NCBI GenBank assembly: GCA_014871385.1
Contig: CM026426.1
Location: forward strand, 31,517,386-31,581,385
Source of the DNA: Ceratodon purpureus
Lineage: Eukaryota > Streptophyta > Bryopsida > Pseudoditrichales > Ditrichaceae
Direction of reading: 5' to 3'
DNA length: 64,000 bases
Shown here: piece by piece, positions 1-10,870 of the stretch
Layout: each line of letters begins with the position of its first letter
Numbering within the stretch: the stretch's first letter is position 1
Notes under the pieces: generated by a model
The model's input: the letters and a program-made list of their open reading frames with translations, nothing else
Told to the model about the DNA's origin: nothing
Database searches by the model: none
Translations under genes and position numbers: made by a program

Positions 1-1371
1 TGCTACCACTCCAACCGAGTACGCATCGGCAGCCTGCATATATAGATGCCTCCTCCTTAGAGTTTCATATGAGGTCTCCGAATTTGGCTTACCATAAGTG
101 TACCACAACTCCGGAGCGACAAAAGTACCACATTCCTTGAAGGCAGCCGTACGCGCCTCAGCAGTTGGGTAACCGTACCTTGAAGGAGTTGTCTCACACA
201 CCCGACTTGCAAGGCTCCAATCGCATACTCCAATGTAAACTTCGCTCACTTTATCCTCTGGGAAGTGAAGCAAGACGTTTCCCGCGGAGATGTCATTATG
301 CTGCAAATACCCCTTATGGACCCGGTCCATAATACAGATCAGTGCCCAAGCTAGCTTGGCCCTATGGGTGCGGAAGGCCTTAACACGGTCACGTGTTTCC
401 ATGGGCATATCGGTCTGCTTGTGGATGTTACGGTTCTGAGTACCCTCACCAATATTTGAATTGAACTTGTTCAGATAATTCTGGAGGTAATCCCCATTCC
501 ACCAAAGCGTGTAGGCTTCCATCATCCAGTCATTGACCGCAAAAAACTTAATAACGCCGGGATGGTCAATCCTGCAAACCATGGCTTCTATTGATGTCTC
601 GTACCGCTTCTGGGTCTCGTCAGGAGCCTTGGACATCTTCCCCGCAAAGACACAAGTCTCAGGTATGGTTTGCATGCCAACAATACGTAATTTTCGGACT
701 TTACCATAACCGCCTTCCTTTGTGCCTGACAGCGGAACCAACTTGACCCCTCTTGGAACTCCAACCACTGCTCCCCACAAGAACTTCTCCATTGCGCTTT
801 TCAGTCCAGCTTCAAGCCATGGCCTCACCCTTGTCCTATTACTCGAGAGTCTCGTGCACGAATCTTGGACATATTTGAGCTTCTCTATCTCCTCCTTCTG
901 CGCCCGCGAGTAGCCCTCCTTCGGCTTCTTGTTGACACACTCAAAGACATGCACAATGTTTGTAGTGTTTGTTGTTATTTGTTGCTCCATCCACTTAGGG
1001 AAATGAAAGTAATGAATACAATCATTATATCTCTCGGAACTGTCCAGCTTCTTCCACAAATACTCTTCCAACTCGGTCTTCAAGTTCTTAATTCTGGTCT
1101 CCCCCTTGTCAACGTATGTACGGGTAATCATCTCCCGTTTCCAACATTCGTACCACTCCAATGTTAGCACTCGAACGAAGTCCTGGTACCGCTGAGGTGG
1201 GAAGTCCGGGTCCTTGTCATTCGCCCGTTTTTGATTCTTCTTTCCCGATGAGCTCGATGACGGGTTTGAGCCAGTATGAGATGGTGCTGTGGAGGTTGCT
1301 ACCACCTCATCTACAGGAGCATCAAGATCTAAGTAGGCGAGACGTTTCCCGGATCCACAAGAGACCGACAT
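1..1371 (-). CDS. Protein kinase-like gene, 3' part cut off by the window edge
   Basis: An uninterrupted frame of 457 codons starts at ATG 1371 and is still open at base 1. The first ~60 residues are Ser-rich and basic; residues ~60-230 are an unassigned charged domain. A kinase-like fold follows: a glycine loop (GTKEGGYGKV), a beta-3 lysine in VFAGKM, a helix-C-like stretch with IDHPGVIKF, a catalytic loop HNDISAGN, CDW in place of DFG, and GTFVAPEL as the APE motif. The catalytic Asp, the Asn and the metal-binding Asp are kept, but HRDLK has become HNDIS and DFG has become DWS. This could be a divergent active kinase or a pseudokinase. I do not recognise the subfamily. The start is the first ATG, and a shared promoter module lies 170 bp upstream. 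Confidence 0.82.
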   Translation of the reverse strand, partial: MSVSCGSGKRLAYLDLDAPVDEVVATSTAPSHTGSNPSSSSSGKKNQKRANDKDPDFPPQRYQDFVRVLTLEWYECWKREMITRTYVDKGETRIKNLKTELEEYLWKKLDSSERYNDCIHYFHFPKWMEQQITTNTTNIVHVFECVNKKPKEGYSRAQKEEIEKLKYVQDSCTRLSSNRTRVRPWLEAGLKSAMEKFLWGAVVGVPRGVKLVPLSGTKEGGYGKVRKLRIVGMQTIPETCVFAGKMSKAPDETQKRYETSIEAMVCRIDHPGVIKFFAVNDWMMEAYTLWWNGDYLQNYLNKFNSNIGEGTQNRNIHKQTDMPMETRDRVKAFRTHRAKLAWALICIMDRVHKGYLQHNDISAGNVLLHFPEDKVSEVYIGVCDWSLASRVCETTPSRYGYPTAEARTAAFKECGTFVAPELWYTYGKPNSETSYETLRRRHLYMQAADAYSVGVVA

Positions 1372-1543
1372 AATTAGAATAATGAACTTGATACACAATA
1401 AAAAAAACAAAAGTTCCCCCCCACCCAATCTGGTTGCTCCTACTTCCTGCAGTACCAAGCAGAGCACGTGGAGTCACGAGCTAGGACAAGGAGCCACCTG
1501 GAAGAGGAGACTTTGAAAAGTAGAAAATCAGGGTTAAGGGGCG

Positions 1544-1551
1544 CCTTTAAT
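1544..1551 (-). promoter_or_regulatory. TATA-like box of the kinase-like gene
   Basis: On the minus strand the sequence reads ATTAAAGG, about 175 bp before the kinase ATG and about 10 bp from the GC-rich array. It occupies the place held by clear TATA boxes in the neighbouring genes. It is a weak match taken alone; position is the main support. Confidence 0.35.
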
Positions 1552-1560
1552 GCTCCCCTC

Positions 1561-1935
1561 GGATGATCGCGCCCGTAAGCGCGTACACGCGCGCGTACAG
1601 GGCCTCCACACGCGCCCGTCCGCGTGCGCCCGTCCGCACGCGCCCGTCCACCGCGTTCGCACGGGGGACTGCCCGCGCCCGTGCCCGCATGTGCGCGCCC
1701 GTCAGCCCACATCGGGCGCGCCCGACGCTGCAGGCGCCCGTGCCCGCGTGCTCGTGCCTGTAACCCTGCGCGCGCCGGTTATCTGTACGCGCGAGCACGC
1801 TTCACGCGCCCGTGACCGTGCACGCGCCCGTCTCCGCGCACGCGCCCGACTCCGTGCACTCGCCCGCCTTCTTGTACGCGCCCGTCCCCGTGCACGCGCC
1901 CGTCCCCGTGCACGCGCCCGGATATGCAGCGTTAT
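1561..1935. repeat. CpG-dense short-motif array 1
   Basis: About 375 bp built from degenerate 10-13 bp units around CGCGCCCGT, often spaced by CGCA or CCGTGCA. Long open frames here on both strands are composition artefacts (poly Arg/Ala). The array lies directly upstream of the TATA-like box of the kinase-like gene. Its motif orientation is opposite to that of arrays 2-5. High CpG density argues against long-term cytosine methylation. Confidence 0.8.
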
Positions 1936-2258
1936 ATACACTGTACAGGTTCGGTTACGGTATACGCGTATATTGAACAGAAAAAAAAAAAAATCACTGC
2001 GAAATTACTCAATGGAAATATATTAACCGCATTTAGCGCTCAAAAAATAATACAGAGCACAACCATACAATTCCTTCGAGTGAGAGATAATGAACTAGGT
2101 TGACTCTAAGTAACAATATAAGTCTACGTAATAAGAAGGTGCTACCAAAAAAAAAAAAAAAACATTAAGAATAACATAGTATTTTTTTTGGGTTTTTAGC
2201 CGGTAGATTATATGGTTAGATTTACTGCTACTTCATGCGCTAAAAAAGTGATCACAGT
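1936..2258. other. AT-rich spacer with A runs
   Basis: No gene seen. It holds two A homopolymers (near 1981 and 2149) and separates array 1 from the end of the hAT-like gene. Confidence 0.6.
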
Positions 2259-4281
2259 CTAGACTCTCCTTGCTTTGCGGGGCTTCTTCTTGCGTGAAGA
2301 TTGTCTTTTCTGAGCCAAAGTGGGCCCCAATTCGTGCCGGATTATCACATCTTCGTCATCTGGCGCCTCATCACAATCCGGGTCTTCCTCCTCTGAGTGC
2401 TCGTTGTCACCTTCATCCTCAGGAGCTCCGACCACTGGAGCTCATACCTCTCCTTCCACCTCTGATGTAATATTGCGCACTTGCATGGAAAATTCACCCG
2501 TATCGCCATCTCTGGCACTTACTAGGCGCTTCATAGGCCTCTCCTTTCCGGAATTACCGATGGCTGTGATGCCATCCTCACTGATTACGCGTGTGCGAAC
2601 AACCCGAGTTCCAGAAGATGGCCCCCCTTCAGTGTACCCTGTATAGAATGGGAAGGGATCAGGTCGGGTTCTTTTGCTTGACTTTCGTGTTCCTCCACGG
2701 GGTTCTTGTGATGGTGGTTTTCTAACAACCTTGTCTGTGGACTTCTTTGCACCACATTGGGCCACATTCTGTACGGCGTCTATAGCTGGCGCCACGGCGA
2801 CTTGGTTGGCGCCACGGCAACTCGATCATCTCTTTCATAAGAACGGCAAATGGAATTCCCATTTGGCCACCCACCTGACGAAACACCCGATTGAGAGCCG
2901 CCTTTGCTTCTCCTATGGCTTGTAAGCCCTTATGCGTTCTGGTCCAAGGGTTCAAGAGCGCCGCGGCATAATGAAGATCGGTGTGCATCATGTCCCATCT
3001 ACGGTCGAACCGCATCTCCATCCTTGTTGCCATGACCGGTGGGAAAAAGCAAGGGGGTCCTCGGAGACTGTACACGTGATCCTTTAGGTTGCTCATTGTA
3101 ACCCATGCCTTGCCCATTGCCGGGTGGTTTCCATCGAAGGTTCTGAGAGCTACCAGGGCTGGTTTTGCCAGGTGCTTGAAGTTGTCACACTGATGCCAGA
3201 ACCCATCATCACGAATTGTTTGTCGCTCTGGGCTTGCGCGTGCATGATTAGGCACCCCCTCGGTTTGGTTAAATAAACCGTCGACATACTCCAACCACTC
3301 CGGTGCCATGACCACTTGCTCCAAAGCAAATTTAACCTCCATAAGGCGCTCTATCATCAGATAGTTACAAGCGAATCTGGTTTCAGCGGGAACCACCAAG
3401 GACAACTTCGGTTCAAATTTGCGGAAAAGGGCCATGGGAACATGATGTCTCCGAATGTAATGACACACGTGTTTAGCCTTGGCGACCAAATCCTTCACAA
3501 AGACTTCCTTGCCCCAGTCCTCCATAAGCAGATCTAGAATATGGGCACAACATCCCTGCTTGTACATGTGAGGAAACTCCTCTAGGATATTATCCATGGC
3601 GCCAAGCATGTTGGCTGCATTGTCCGTGCAAATCTGGACAACATTCTGAGGGCCAATTTCTTGAATATACTTCTTCATCTCCCTCGCAATGTATCCCATT
3701 GACTTCTTCTCGCCAGTCGTATCAACAGACCAAAGAAATACATCGCCTGCCGGACATACTAGCATGACATTCATCAACGGTCGGCGATTCACATTATCCC
3801 AACCATCGGAGCATATGGTAGCCCCGTATAACTCAGTTGAGGTTTTCGTACGTTCATCAATCTTTGCCTTGATTAACTTCTTTTTTTCCTTGATGTGCGT
3901 TGTTCGCATCGCGTTATAGGAAGGAGGATTGTAGTCAAATCCGGCAGCCGCCGTTGTGCTCACCGCCTTAATAAATGCTGGGTGCTTGGCCACGTTGAAT
4001 GCGACGTTGGCTTCGTAAAAGAAGGATGACCACAACATGTCCAACTCCTTTTGCTAAGAGATCTGGAGTGCTTCACTCATGTCCTCTTGCCGCAAGCTCC
4101 TAGTGGTATTCGAACCGGCCCTACTAGGTGCAGCACCGGAGACATTTCGGTCCTCTTCGGTATCATTGTACGAGTGATCGGATCCACCGTACAGAGTGCC
4201 GTGTGTAGAAGCACTGGAACACGGACGTTGAACTGACGCGGAGTATATTGGCCTCATACCGTCCATCTCCTCCTGTATCTA
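2259..4281 (-). pseudogene. hAT-type (DUF659) transposase gene, decayed
   Basis: The core frame 4053-2722 encodes a DUF659/hAT-like protein: ICSDGWDNVNRRPLMN, then GPQNVVQICTDNAANMLGA, then GCCAHILDLLMEDWGK, and further on a DLHYAAALLNPW block near the C-terminal third. This matches plant DUF659 proteins, which derive from hAT DNA transposases. Upstream coding (4054-4281) is in the same frame behind a TAG at 4054-4056. Downstream, near 2790, the frame slips by one base into a charged tail (to 2259), which itself holds a TGA at 2442-2444. The typical hAT C-terminal dimerisation motif was not found. A splice acceptor-like CTCTTAG lies just before 4281. No terminal repeats were recognised, so whether it is a transposon copy or a domesticated gene is open. 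TATA box and array 2 lie upstream. Confidence 0.75.
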
Positions 4282-4700
4282 AGAGCCGGGAATCTTTCCA
4301 GCGCAAAACTGAAACTTCCTCTTCACTACGGTAGGTGCCTTTTGGCATACCCTCGAGAGATTAGGCTGGTCGCAACCATAATGTTGAAGGCACCTAGACT
4401 TCACGTACGAAAGACTTCGTGTTGGCCTTCAACCGGTTCAACTGCTTCAACCAGTTCCATAGTGAATGATTAGGGAAGTATCGGGACTAATAGGATGAGT
4501 AGTACCAAAAGATTATTATCTGATATAACTTAGTGTGTCTGAAAAGTGCTTGACACATTGATTTATGGAGAGAAGAATTTTTACATTCCCCCCACCCAAA
4601 CCAAGTGTCTCCTCAAGCTAACAGTTTCAAGCAAGGAGCCCTCAAGGAGACCCAGGACATGAAACACGCAAGAAGGTAAGGTGGATGTCAAATCAAGGGA
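4282..4700. other. 5' flank of the hAT-like gene
   Basis: May hold further 5' exons; none could be fixed. Near 4584 it carries the string CCCCCCACCCAA, which recurs at about 1415 in front of the kinase-like gene. Confidence 0.4.
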
Positions 4701-4704
4701 GCAG

Positions 4705-4712
4705 TTTATATA
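4705..4712 (-). promoter_or_regulatory. TATA box of the hAT-like gene
   Basis: A perfect TATATAAA on the minus strand, 13 bp from array 2 and followed by CTGCTCCC. It lies about 420 bp before the last recognised coding exon, so a 5' UTR or first exon would lie between. Confidence 0.6.
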
Positions 4713-4724
4713 CTGCCGCCCTCG

Positions 4725-5112
4725 ATCGGGCGAGTACTGTCCGGACGGGCGCGATCGAACGGGCGCGTGCGCACCGATCTATCGGGCGCTCTCCGACGCG
4801 AACGGGCGGGCGCAGATGGATGCGCGCGATTGCAGGCACGCCTGACAGAGCTCACACGCGCGCGCGCACGGGGCGTAGTTGGGGACGGGCGCAAGCAGGC
4901 GCGCGCAAGCGCGAGCAGGCGCCCGCGAGCGCTCGCGCGCGAACGGTTGGGCGCGAGCAGGGCGCGCGCTGTTGGGCGCGCACGCGTACGTACGGGCGCG
5001 GGCGCGCGTGTGCGCGCGTGCGCGTGGGCAGGTTCATTGGGACGACCGCGGACGCGATCGCGCGGGCGCGTGCAGGCGCGGTCAGTCGGGCGCAATCAAA
5101 CAGTCGCGCGCA
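4725..5112. repeat. CpG-dense short-motif array 2
   Basis: About 390 bp of GGGCGCGAGCAG, GGGCGCGTGCA and related units on the plus strand. It contains no believable coding sequence. It sits directly upstream of the TATATAAA box of the hAT-like gene. Confidence 0.8.
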
Positions 5113-5510
5113 GTGAAGTTTAAAAGTCAGAAGTTCCAAAAAAATAAAAATAAGAAAAGTTAAGGGAGAGAATGGATTACACAAAAATATAATACATTAG
5201 TATGGGAGATTGGAGTAACCAAAAGAAAAAAAAAAATTAAAAAAAATTAACGAATAGGCATTCGAATTATGTAATAAAGTTAACCACGGAGAAAGAAAAT
5301 CTCATGGCGAACATTAATAACCACCTTGTCAAATCAGCGGCTGGAGGTGCACTTATAGAAAGCAAAGCGATAGCTGAATTTTTGTTCACATCTAATTTAG
5401 TTGGGAGGTTTGGGTGGTGGGGTCACCATGATGAAGTGTTCACATCCTTCTGAGGTGATATGTTGGGTTTTGGCGCACGGGCACGATGTGGGGGTTAACG
5501 GGCAGGTTGG

Positions 5511-5542
<32 letters not shown>

Positions 5543-5813
5543 AGTGCTACCTCACAATGCACATGCGGTCGTCTCTCTCCTTCATTTCTTCATGTTCTCC
5601 GTGTGCACAGAGCTCCGCTTAGTTGCGAGGTTCAGCGAAGGGAATTTGTCTCTGCCGTACCATTTACCACGAACGTCTTCTCCACCGATTGCCATGTCTT
5701 CTGCTACATTTGAAACAATGGTTATTGACGAAGCATCAGCTGAACTCAACCGCTTAGAGGATCTTCAGGTGACTCTATGTCAACCTGAAGATTTACTAGC
5801 TTTAGTATAGCAT
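5113..5813. other. Spacer without a recognised gene
   Basis: AT-rich to about 5400, then the poly-G run, then a short open stretch (5544-5810, plus) with no recognisable domain. Confidence 0.45.
5514..5542. repeat. G29 homopolymer
   Basis: An unbroken run of about 29 G on the plus strand within an otherwise mixed sequence. The exact length is likely to be uncertain in any assembly. Confidence 0.7.
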
Positions 5814-6104
5814 AAAAATGAACGGACGAAATGAGAGAAGGAATTAAATGAAAGCGTAGTGTTCAAAGAAGAGGAAAAAATAAAAATAAAAAAAATTAAA
5901 GAGCGTAGGAGTATTGGATAAAAATAAGGCGGGAGGATGGGGTTGAGGTGGAATTATAAAAATGAACGGACGAAATGAGAGAAGGAATTAAATGAAAGCG
6001 TAGTGTTCAAAAAAGGGGAAAAAAAAAAAAAAAAAAACAATTAAAGAGTGTAGGAATATTAAATAAAAACAAGGGGATAGGATGGGAGAGTGGTGGAATT
6101 ATAA
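5814..6104. repeat. Two-copy tandem repeat, unit about 145 bp
   Basis: Copy 1 begins AAAAATGAACGGACGAAATG near 5814 and copy 2 near 5957. They are almost identical for the first 65 bp, diverge in an A-rich stretch, and both end GGAATTATAA. Confidence 0.8.
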
Positions 6105-6127
6105 AAATTATTTGAGTGATGTTGTTG

Positions 6128-6732
6128 GAGTGCTCGGGCGCGTGCAAAACGGGCGCAAGCACTGATGGGCGCGAGCGCGTGAGGGCGCGTGCAAATGGAA
6201 AGAGGGAGTTCGGGCGGAGAAATTAGTTCCATGATACGGTTGCAGTGCTCGCGCGGGAGTATTGACGGGCGCGAGCAGTCGGGCGCGTGCAAGATCGGGC
6301 TCGAGCGGAACGCGGGAGACATTGTGGGGGGAGAATGAGTTTCAGAATTTGGTATCCGTGCGCGTGCGGTTGGTTTGACAGATGCGATCGAGACGAGCGA
6401 GCGGTTAGGGGCGCGTGCACATGGAAAAGGGAGTTTGGGGAGAAAAATTAGTTCCATGATAAGGTTGCAGTGCTCGGGCGCGTGCAATGTCGGGCGCGAG
6501 CAGTCGGGCGCGTGCAAAATCGGGCGCGAGCGGAACGAAGGAGACACTGTCGAGTGTTCCACATTTCGGTATCCGTTCGCGCGCTGTTGGTGCGACGGGC
6601 GCGAGCAGTTCGCGCGCGCGCGAACGGGCGCAATCCTGGGTTTACTCTCGCTGGGGGCAGGTTTGTGCGCGCGCGGATACGCACACTACGGGCACGCGCA
6701 AACGCACGCGTGCATGCGGGCGGGTTCAGAGT
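6128..6732. repeat. CpG-dense short-motif array 3, with internal duplication
   Basis: Units such as TCGGGCGCGTGCAAA and CGGGCGCGAGCAG, same orientation as array 2. It contains a direct duplication of about 170 bp (about 6185-6360 and 6412-6585) marked by GAAATTAGTTCCATGAT / GAAAAATTAGTTCCATGAT. Unlike the other arrays, no coding gene follows on its minus-strand side. Confidence 0.78.
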
Positions 6733-7177
6733 TCAAATCCATGTAACATAAAATTTAGTCCATAAGTTAAATACACTTACAAAAACTTAAGTTTTCTTAC
6801 CGTGACTTAAATCCATTGACCATATTAAACATTTTAGTGTGCAAGAGAGATATTGACACGCTTATCATACGATGGTAGGAGGAGAGACAACGGGCGGAAT
6901 GAATAACATGATTGGCAATCAAAAAAGGGAGGCCAATGTATTATGTAGGGAGAATAAAAGTGTCTTGGGAACCACGCAAAGACTTCGGAAAGAAAATTAT
7001 CATCCATTGTATGAGTTTTACAAACATTAAACATGTGAATGTAATCCTATACCTATCCAATTCCCTATGCCTTCTACATGTATTTGTATTCCGATATCTT
7101 TTTACAAAACGTGGTCTTCACTCATAGATCTCCACGACGTCACATGCACGGTGCAGAGGAACTCGATCCACAAGAGC
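6733..7177. other. 3' flank of the RING gene
   Basis: AT-rich, with no recognised gene or repeat. Confidence 0.4.
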
Positions 7178-9684
7178 TCAAGAGCTACCGGCTGCACTAC
7201 TTTCTGCCCCATCGTTGGCGATGAGTTTCCGCTTCGCAGAACGGGTTCTCCTCGCTATGCCATCTCCTCCAAGCATTGCTTCCATGAAGTTGTTGTTGCG
7301 CATCCAACGGAGCACTGTTAGGGTCTCCGGAGTATGTTGCACACATAGGAAATCCACGGCTTGAGTCGTGAACAATATATCCCATTCAGATTCCGCGGTT
7401 TGTAACTCATTAGCGATCTGGAGATCCTGTTCAGTCATTTCGTGCAACTCCTCGCGCTGATCCGCAACCAACTTCCCCTTGGAATTCCACTTAAATCCAA
7501 GAGGATGGGGGCCGTACTGGAATGTACGAGTTTCAATATCCCAGTGCCCATGTAGCACTTGGTAGAAGAAATTCCTCCTTCCCTCGAGTTCGTCCTCCGT
7601 CCCACCCTTGATGAGTTCGTGGCAGATCCTTACAATCTCCGCGGGATCCTGGTCCCACCTCCACTGATCGCTCATTTGTTTAACATAGGACTGGTGCATT
7701 CCCATAAGCCAATTCCAAATCAAGTCCTCACCCCACTTGTCCGGAAAGTCAGGAGTATTTTCCTTATTTTGCTCCCAATGCGGTGGCATCCAGGTTGCTA
7801 AGCCGAACTGCTCATAAAAACGCTTGTGTAAGGGGGCCTTACATACTGCACACCGCCGACGTATCAAGGCATGGGAAATCAAGCATTGTGGATGATACAT
7901 GCAGTGACAGGATCCCAATGACCAGCCCCCCTCTAGCCCAAATGAATTGTAACAAACGGGACACTTGGTTCCATCCAACACATACTTTTGTGGATTGGGC
8001 CAGAGCAATCTTGCCTGTGTATTCTCCTCTCTCTTCTCATTGGATTTTGCGGTCTTGTACTCCCACTCCAACTGCGTCCAATCTATTTCCTTACGAATCA
8101 TCGGTATGTCGTCAGGGAACAATTCATCTGGATCTGCCCACGAGGTAAGTCCGAAATCTCTCTTGGAGTTAAGCTGGAGGTAGTCGCGGTCAATCTTTTT
8201 GAACTCACTGTACATCTGTCTGTGGCGGTCGACGTTCATGATGCATGCAATTTTCCATTGGTAGTACTGTCTGCTCATCTGGATCAGATACTTTCTCAGC
8301 ATCCCGTTGGTAGCTTGCAATTCGGAGACAGTGGGTACCGATGGCTGCTGAAATCCCAAAGAGTCCTCCGTCTCTTGAGAATCCACGAACATGATTTGCC
8401 GCTGGGGGGGTGCATCACTTGACTTGATGATGCGAATGGGATGATTGGCTTACGGGGAACTCGGACCGGGATATCTTCCAGAAGACCGTGCGTGGCCGAT
8501 TCAATGATGGCATTCACGTCTTCCTCGTTCATTCCAGGGCTACCAGGGATTGGAGCTTGGCTTGCCTCGAGTACGTAAGTCAGAGTCCTTGCAGATCTAA
8601 GTTGCGAAATCTCTTCATTCTGCTTCCGTATAATCTCATTCATCCTATCAGCTTCTTCGTACAAGTTCTGGATAGTCTTCTCCATCTTAGAAATTATTGC
8701 ATTTTTTCCTTCCAGCTCCTTCTGCAATGCATCGCCTTGCGGGCCCTGGGCATCAGCGGCGGCTATTGTAGCCTCCAACTCATCTGCAAACCCAGTGTCA
8801 TCATCTTCTATTACATCACTCGGGCCCGCAATCTGTGGATTCAATACATGAGGAGCTACATCAACATTGCTCGGGCCCGCAATCTGTGGAACTAATATAG
8901 GAGGAGCAACATCAACATTGCTCGGGCCCTCGACGATTGCTGGAGGACCCTGATGAGGAATACCCGGTCCAGTAGGATTTGCAGGCGGTGCACGATTCCT
9001 CGTCAACAAACAGGCAGCTAGCTCAGGATCCTTCTTTTTTAACCGTGTGATTCTAGCACTAGCCGCTGCTCTTGTTTGTGACTGATGGGGACGGTCTACC
9101 GTACCATCAGAATCATTATCCGCTTCTGAGTCACTCCAATCAACAGGCGCATGATCCTCAGGATCATCCAAGTATTCCCAGTCCACATCTGGAAATTTTA
9201 GGACCCCTGTAGGTATCACCATCTCTCGTGGACGCTGCTGGATGCTAGGAGTCAACCGTATGGTCCTCCAATCCACCTGCCTATGAAGCATTACCTCGGC
9301 ATATACCATTCTACAAATAAAGAGCGGAACCTCGTTTCTATCGTTCATCGCTCGGTTGTATAGAACCTGCCACACCTCCAAACACCGCCTCCCGAACTGA
9401 CGATTCTTGCAATATTTCATGTTCGCCTTGTTTGAAGTACGATTTTTATTATGGCGGTGCAACGGGAATAACTTCCCAATGTGGCACCATTCAATGAATT
9501 GTTCACACGTTGCTAGACTCCACGATTGCGGTGCAGCTGCCCACCCTCTGAATGCCAGCTTTGCAGGATTCATTAAGACGTGAACCCTCTTATGTTGGAG
9601 GCTTCCATGCCTGACCCGTCCTGCATCCTTCTGCTTTTTCCTCTGCTCTCCCGCCGTAGGCTGATTTGGTCCTCGCCGTTCCAT
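7178..9684 (-). CDS. Large coiled-coil RING finger protein (one apparent frameshift)
   Basis: Two overlapping minus frames (9684-8296 and 8392-7178) read as one gene of about 830 residues. Order: basic N-terminus; an unassigned ~110-residue domain (CEQFIEWCHIGK to MLHRQVDWRTI); an acidic Pro-rich linker with two GPSNVDVAP repeats; a coiled coil (EGKNAIISKMEKTIQNL and on); a second charged region; then a RING-like zinc finger CPVCYNSF, SCHCMYHPQC, CAVC; and a C-terminal domain ending in TGA. A RING suggests an E3 ubiquitin ligase role; the substrate is unknown. The frames join at a run of seven C (minus strand, plus 8404-8410), where eight would keep the frame. That may be a sequencing slip or a real mutation. 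ATG 9684 was chosen; an upstream ATG at 9762 is possible. Confidence 0.72.
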
Positions 9685-9873
9685 AGCTGCTCGAGGTAGA
9701 CCGTTCTTCGAAGTCTTCCAAAAGTGCAAAATTAAAAGCCTACGACTACCCCAAAACCTCAATCACATTTACATATTATAAACATTTACAAATGTACCAC
9801 ACAAACACCATAGAGTTCTGGAGAACTAAAGCAAAGACACGTGTCAGAGTGCTGGGACCCACCTGAGTACCAT

Positions 9874-9967
9874 GCAATCAGCTACCCGGGGGCTGTTGAA
9901 GGCAAGGTGCTCAAAGGTGGGGGGAGTGCAAAATGAGGGGGCAAATCGCCCTTTTATAGTCACGGGC
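9874..9967 (-). promoter_or_regulatory. Promoter/leader block, copy 1
   Basis: About 94 bp alignable with 10,871-10,967: both run from CAGCTACCC, GGGCTGTTGAAGGCAA, a G-rich stretch, to the TATA position and TCACGGG. It is shared between two otherwise different genes. Confidence 0.75.
9951..9958 (-). promoter_or_regulatory. TATA box of the RING gene
   Basis: TATAAAAG on the minus strand, 4 bp from the first unit of array 4 and about 270 bp before ATG 9684. The surrounding leader (9874-9967) is repeated in front of the next gene. Confidence 0.6.
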
Positions 9968-10312
9968 GCTAGGGAACGGGCGCAAACACACTGCTACGGG
10001 CGCGAGCAGAAACCCCACGAGCGCGCGTGGGCACCGACGGCGGGGTTTCGGCCGTGTATACCTCTGCGCCCGCGCGGGTATCAACAGGCGCGAGCGGTTC
10101 CGTGGCGGGTTTTACCGCGCGCGAGCGGGTAGCGACTTGGTCTTCGTCGGGCGCGCGCGGGCGTCGTCCGGGTACCAAAGGGGCGCGCGCGCGGACGTCG
10201 ATGCGGACGCGCGGATATTATTTGGGCACGATCCGAATTGCACGGGCGCGACCGTCGGGCGCGAACGCTGGATGGACAGGCGCGACCACTGGTCCAGGAC
10301 GGGCGCCACCAC
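9962..10312. repeat. CpG-dense short-motif array 4
   Basis: GGGCGCGAGCAG-type units on the plus strand over about 350 bp, directly upstream of the RING gene TATA box. Confidence 0.8.
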
Positions 10313-10421
10313 AAACTAGAACACTATTAAAAATCAGAGTAACCAAAGAGAACTTGCAAATTCAAACTTAAAAAAAATACTTTATTTATTTTGAAAATTT
10401 ATCACTTCATTGTAATGTCAA

Positions 10422-10826
10422 TTACAGTGCCATGCACTCTAGGTACTGGTCCTCTAGGTCTTTCAAGTGCGTCTCAAAATGGTTTGTTTGAGCACTAGAG
10501 ACAATATTGGAGACACAAAGTATTGCCATCTCCTTCTTCAGTTCCTTGATGAGATCGCCAATCTCACAGTCAAGTTCTTCGACAGTCGCTTCGGTTGCCA
10601 ACTGCTCTTCAATGGTTGGAGGCAGAGGGCGCCCATTCTCTGCGTAGGCCACCAATTTGTCACGGCGAGAGATCCAATCCTCGAAGAACTGAATCAGTTG
10701 ACGGAGTCGCTCCAGCATTGACCAAATAACTGTGTCCGTTCGCTGAGCAATGCCCGGTGGGGTGGCACCATTTGTTACACTCATGTACGACCTGATTTGT
10801 TGGCAATTGCAGGCGTTGGAATTCAT
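10422..10826 (-). CDS. Small coiled-coil protein, unknown
   Basis: A frame of 134 residues from ATG 10,826 to TAA. The N-terminus is Asn/Cys-rich (MNSNACNCQQ). The rest is helical and acidic, with likely coiled-coil segments (RLRQLIQFFEDWISRR and EIGDLIKELKKEM). It has its own copy of the leader block and its own array, as the RING gene does. No family was recognised. It could be a short gene in its own right or the surviving part of a longer one. Confidence 0.5.
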   Translation of the reverse strand: MNSNACNCQQIRSYMSVTNGATPPGIAQRTDTVIWSMLERLRQLIQFFEDWISRRDKLVAYAENGRPLPPTIEEQLATEATVEELDCEIGDLIKELKKEMAILCVSNIVSSAQTNHFETHLKDLEDQYLECMAL

Positions 10827-10870
10827 GTTGGACGGTACAGCGATTGTTGAGAAATCCACCGTAACACTAA

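Noticed and set aside
1550-2026. Long open frames of Arg/Ala-rich protein on both strands in the GC-rich arrays (also 4,685-5,184, 6,059-6,765, 9,872-10,371, 11,081-11,287)
   Set aside because: They overlap in several frames, have dipeptide-like composition dictated by GGGCGCG units, and no domain. CpG-rich DNA rarely meets stop codons.
5401-5713. Glycine-rich protein reading through the G29 run
   Set aside because: The glycine tract is only the homopolymer, and the frame depends on its uncertain length.
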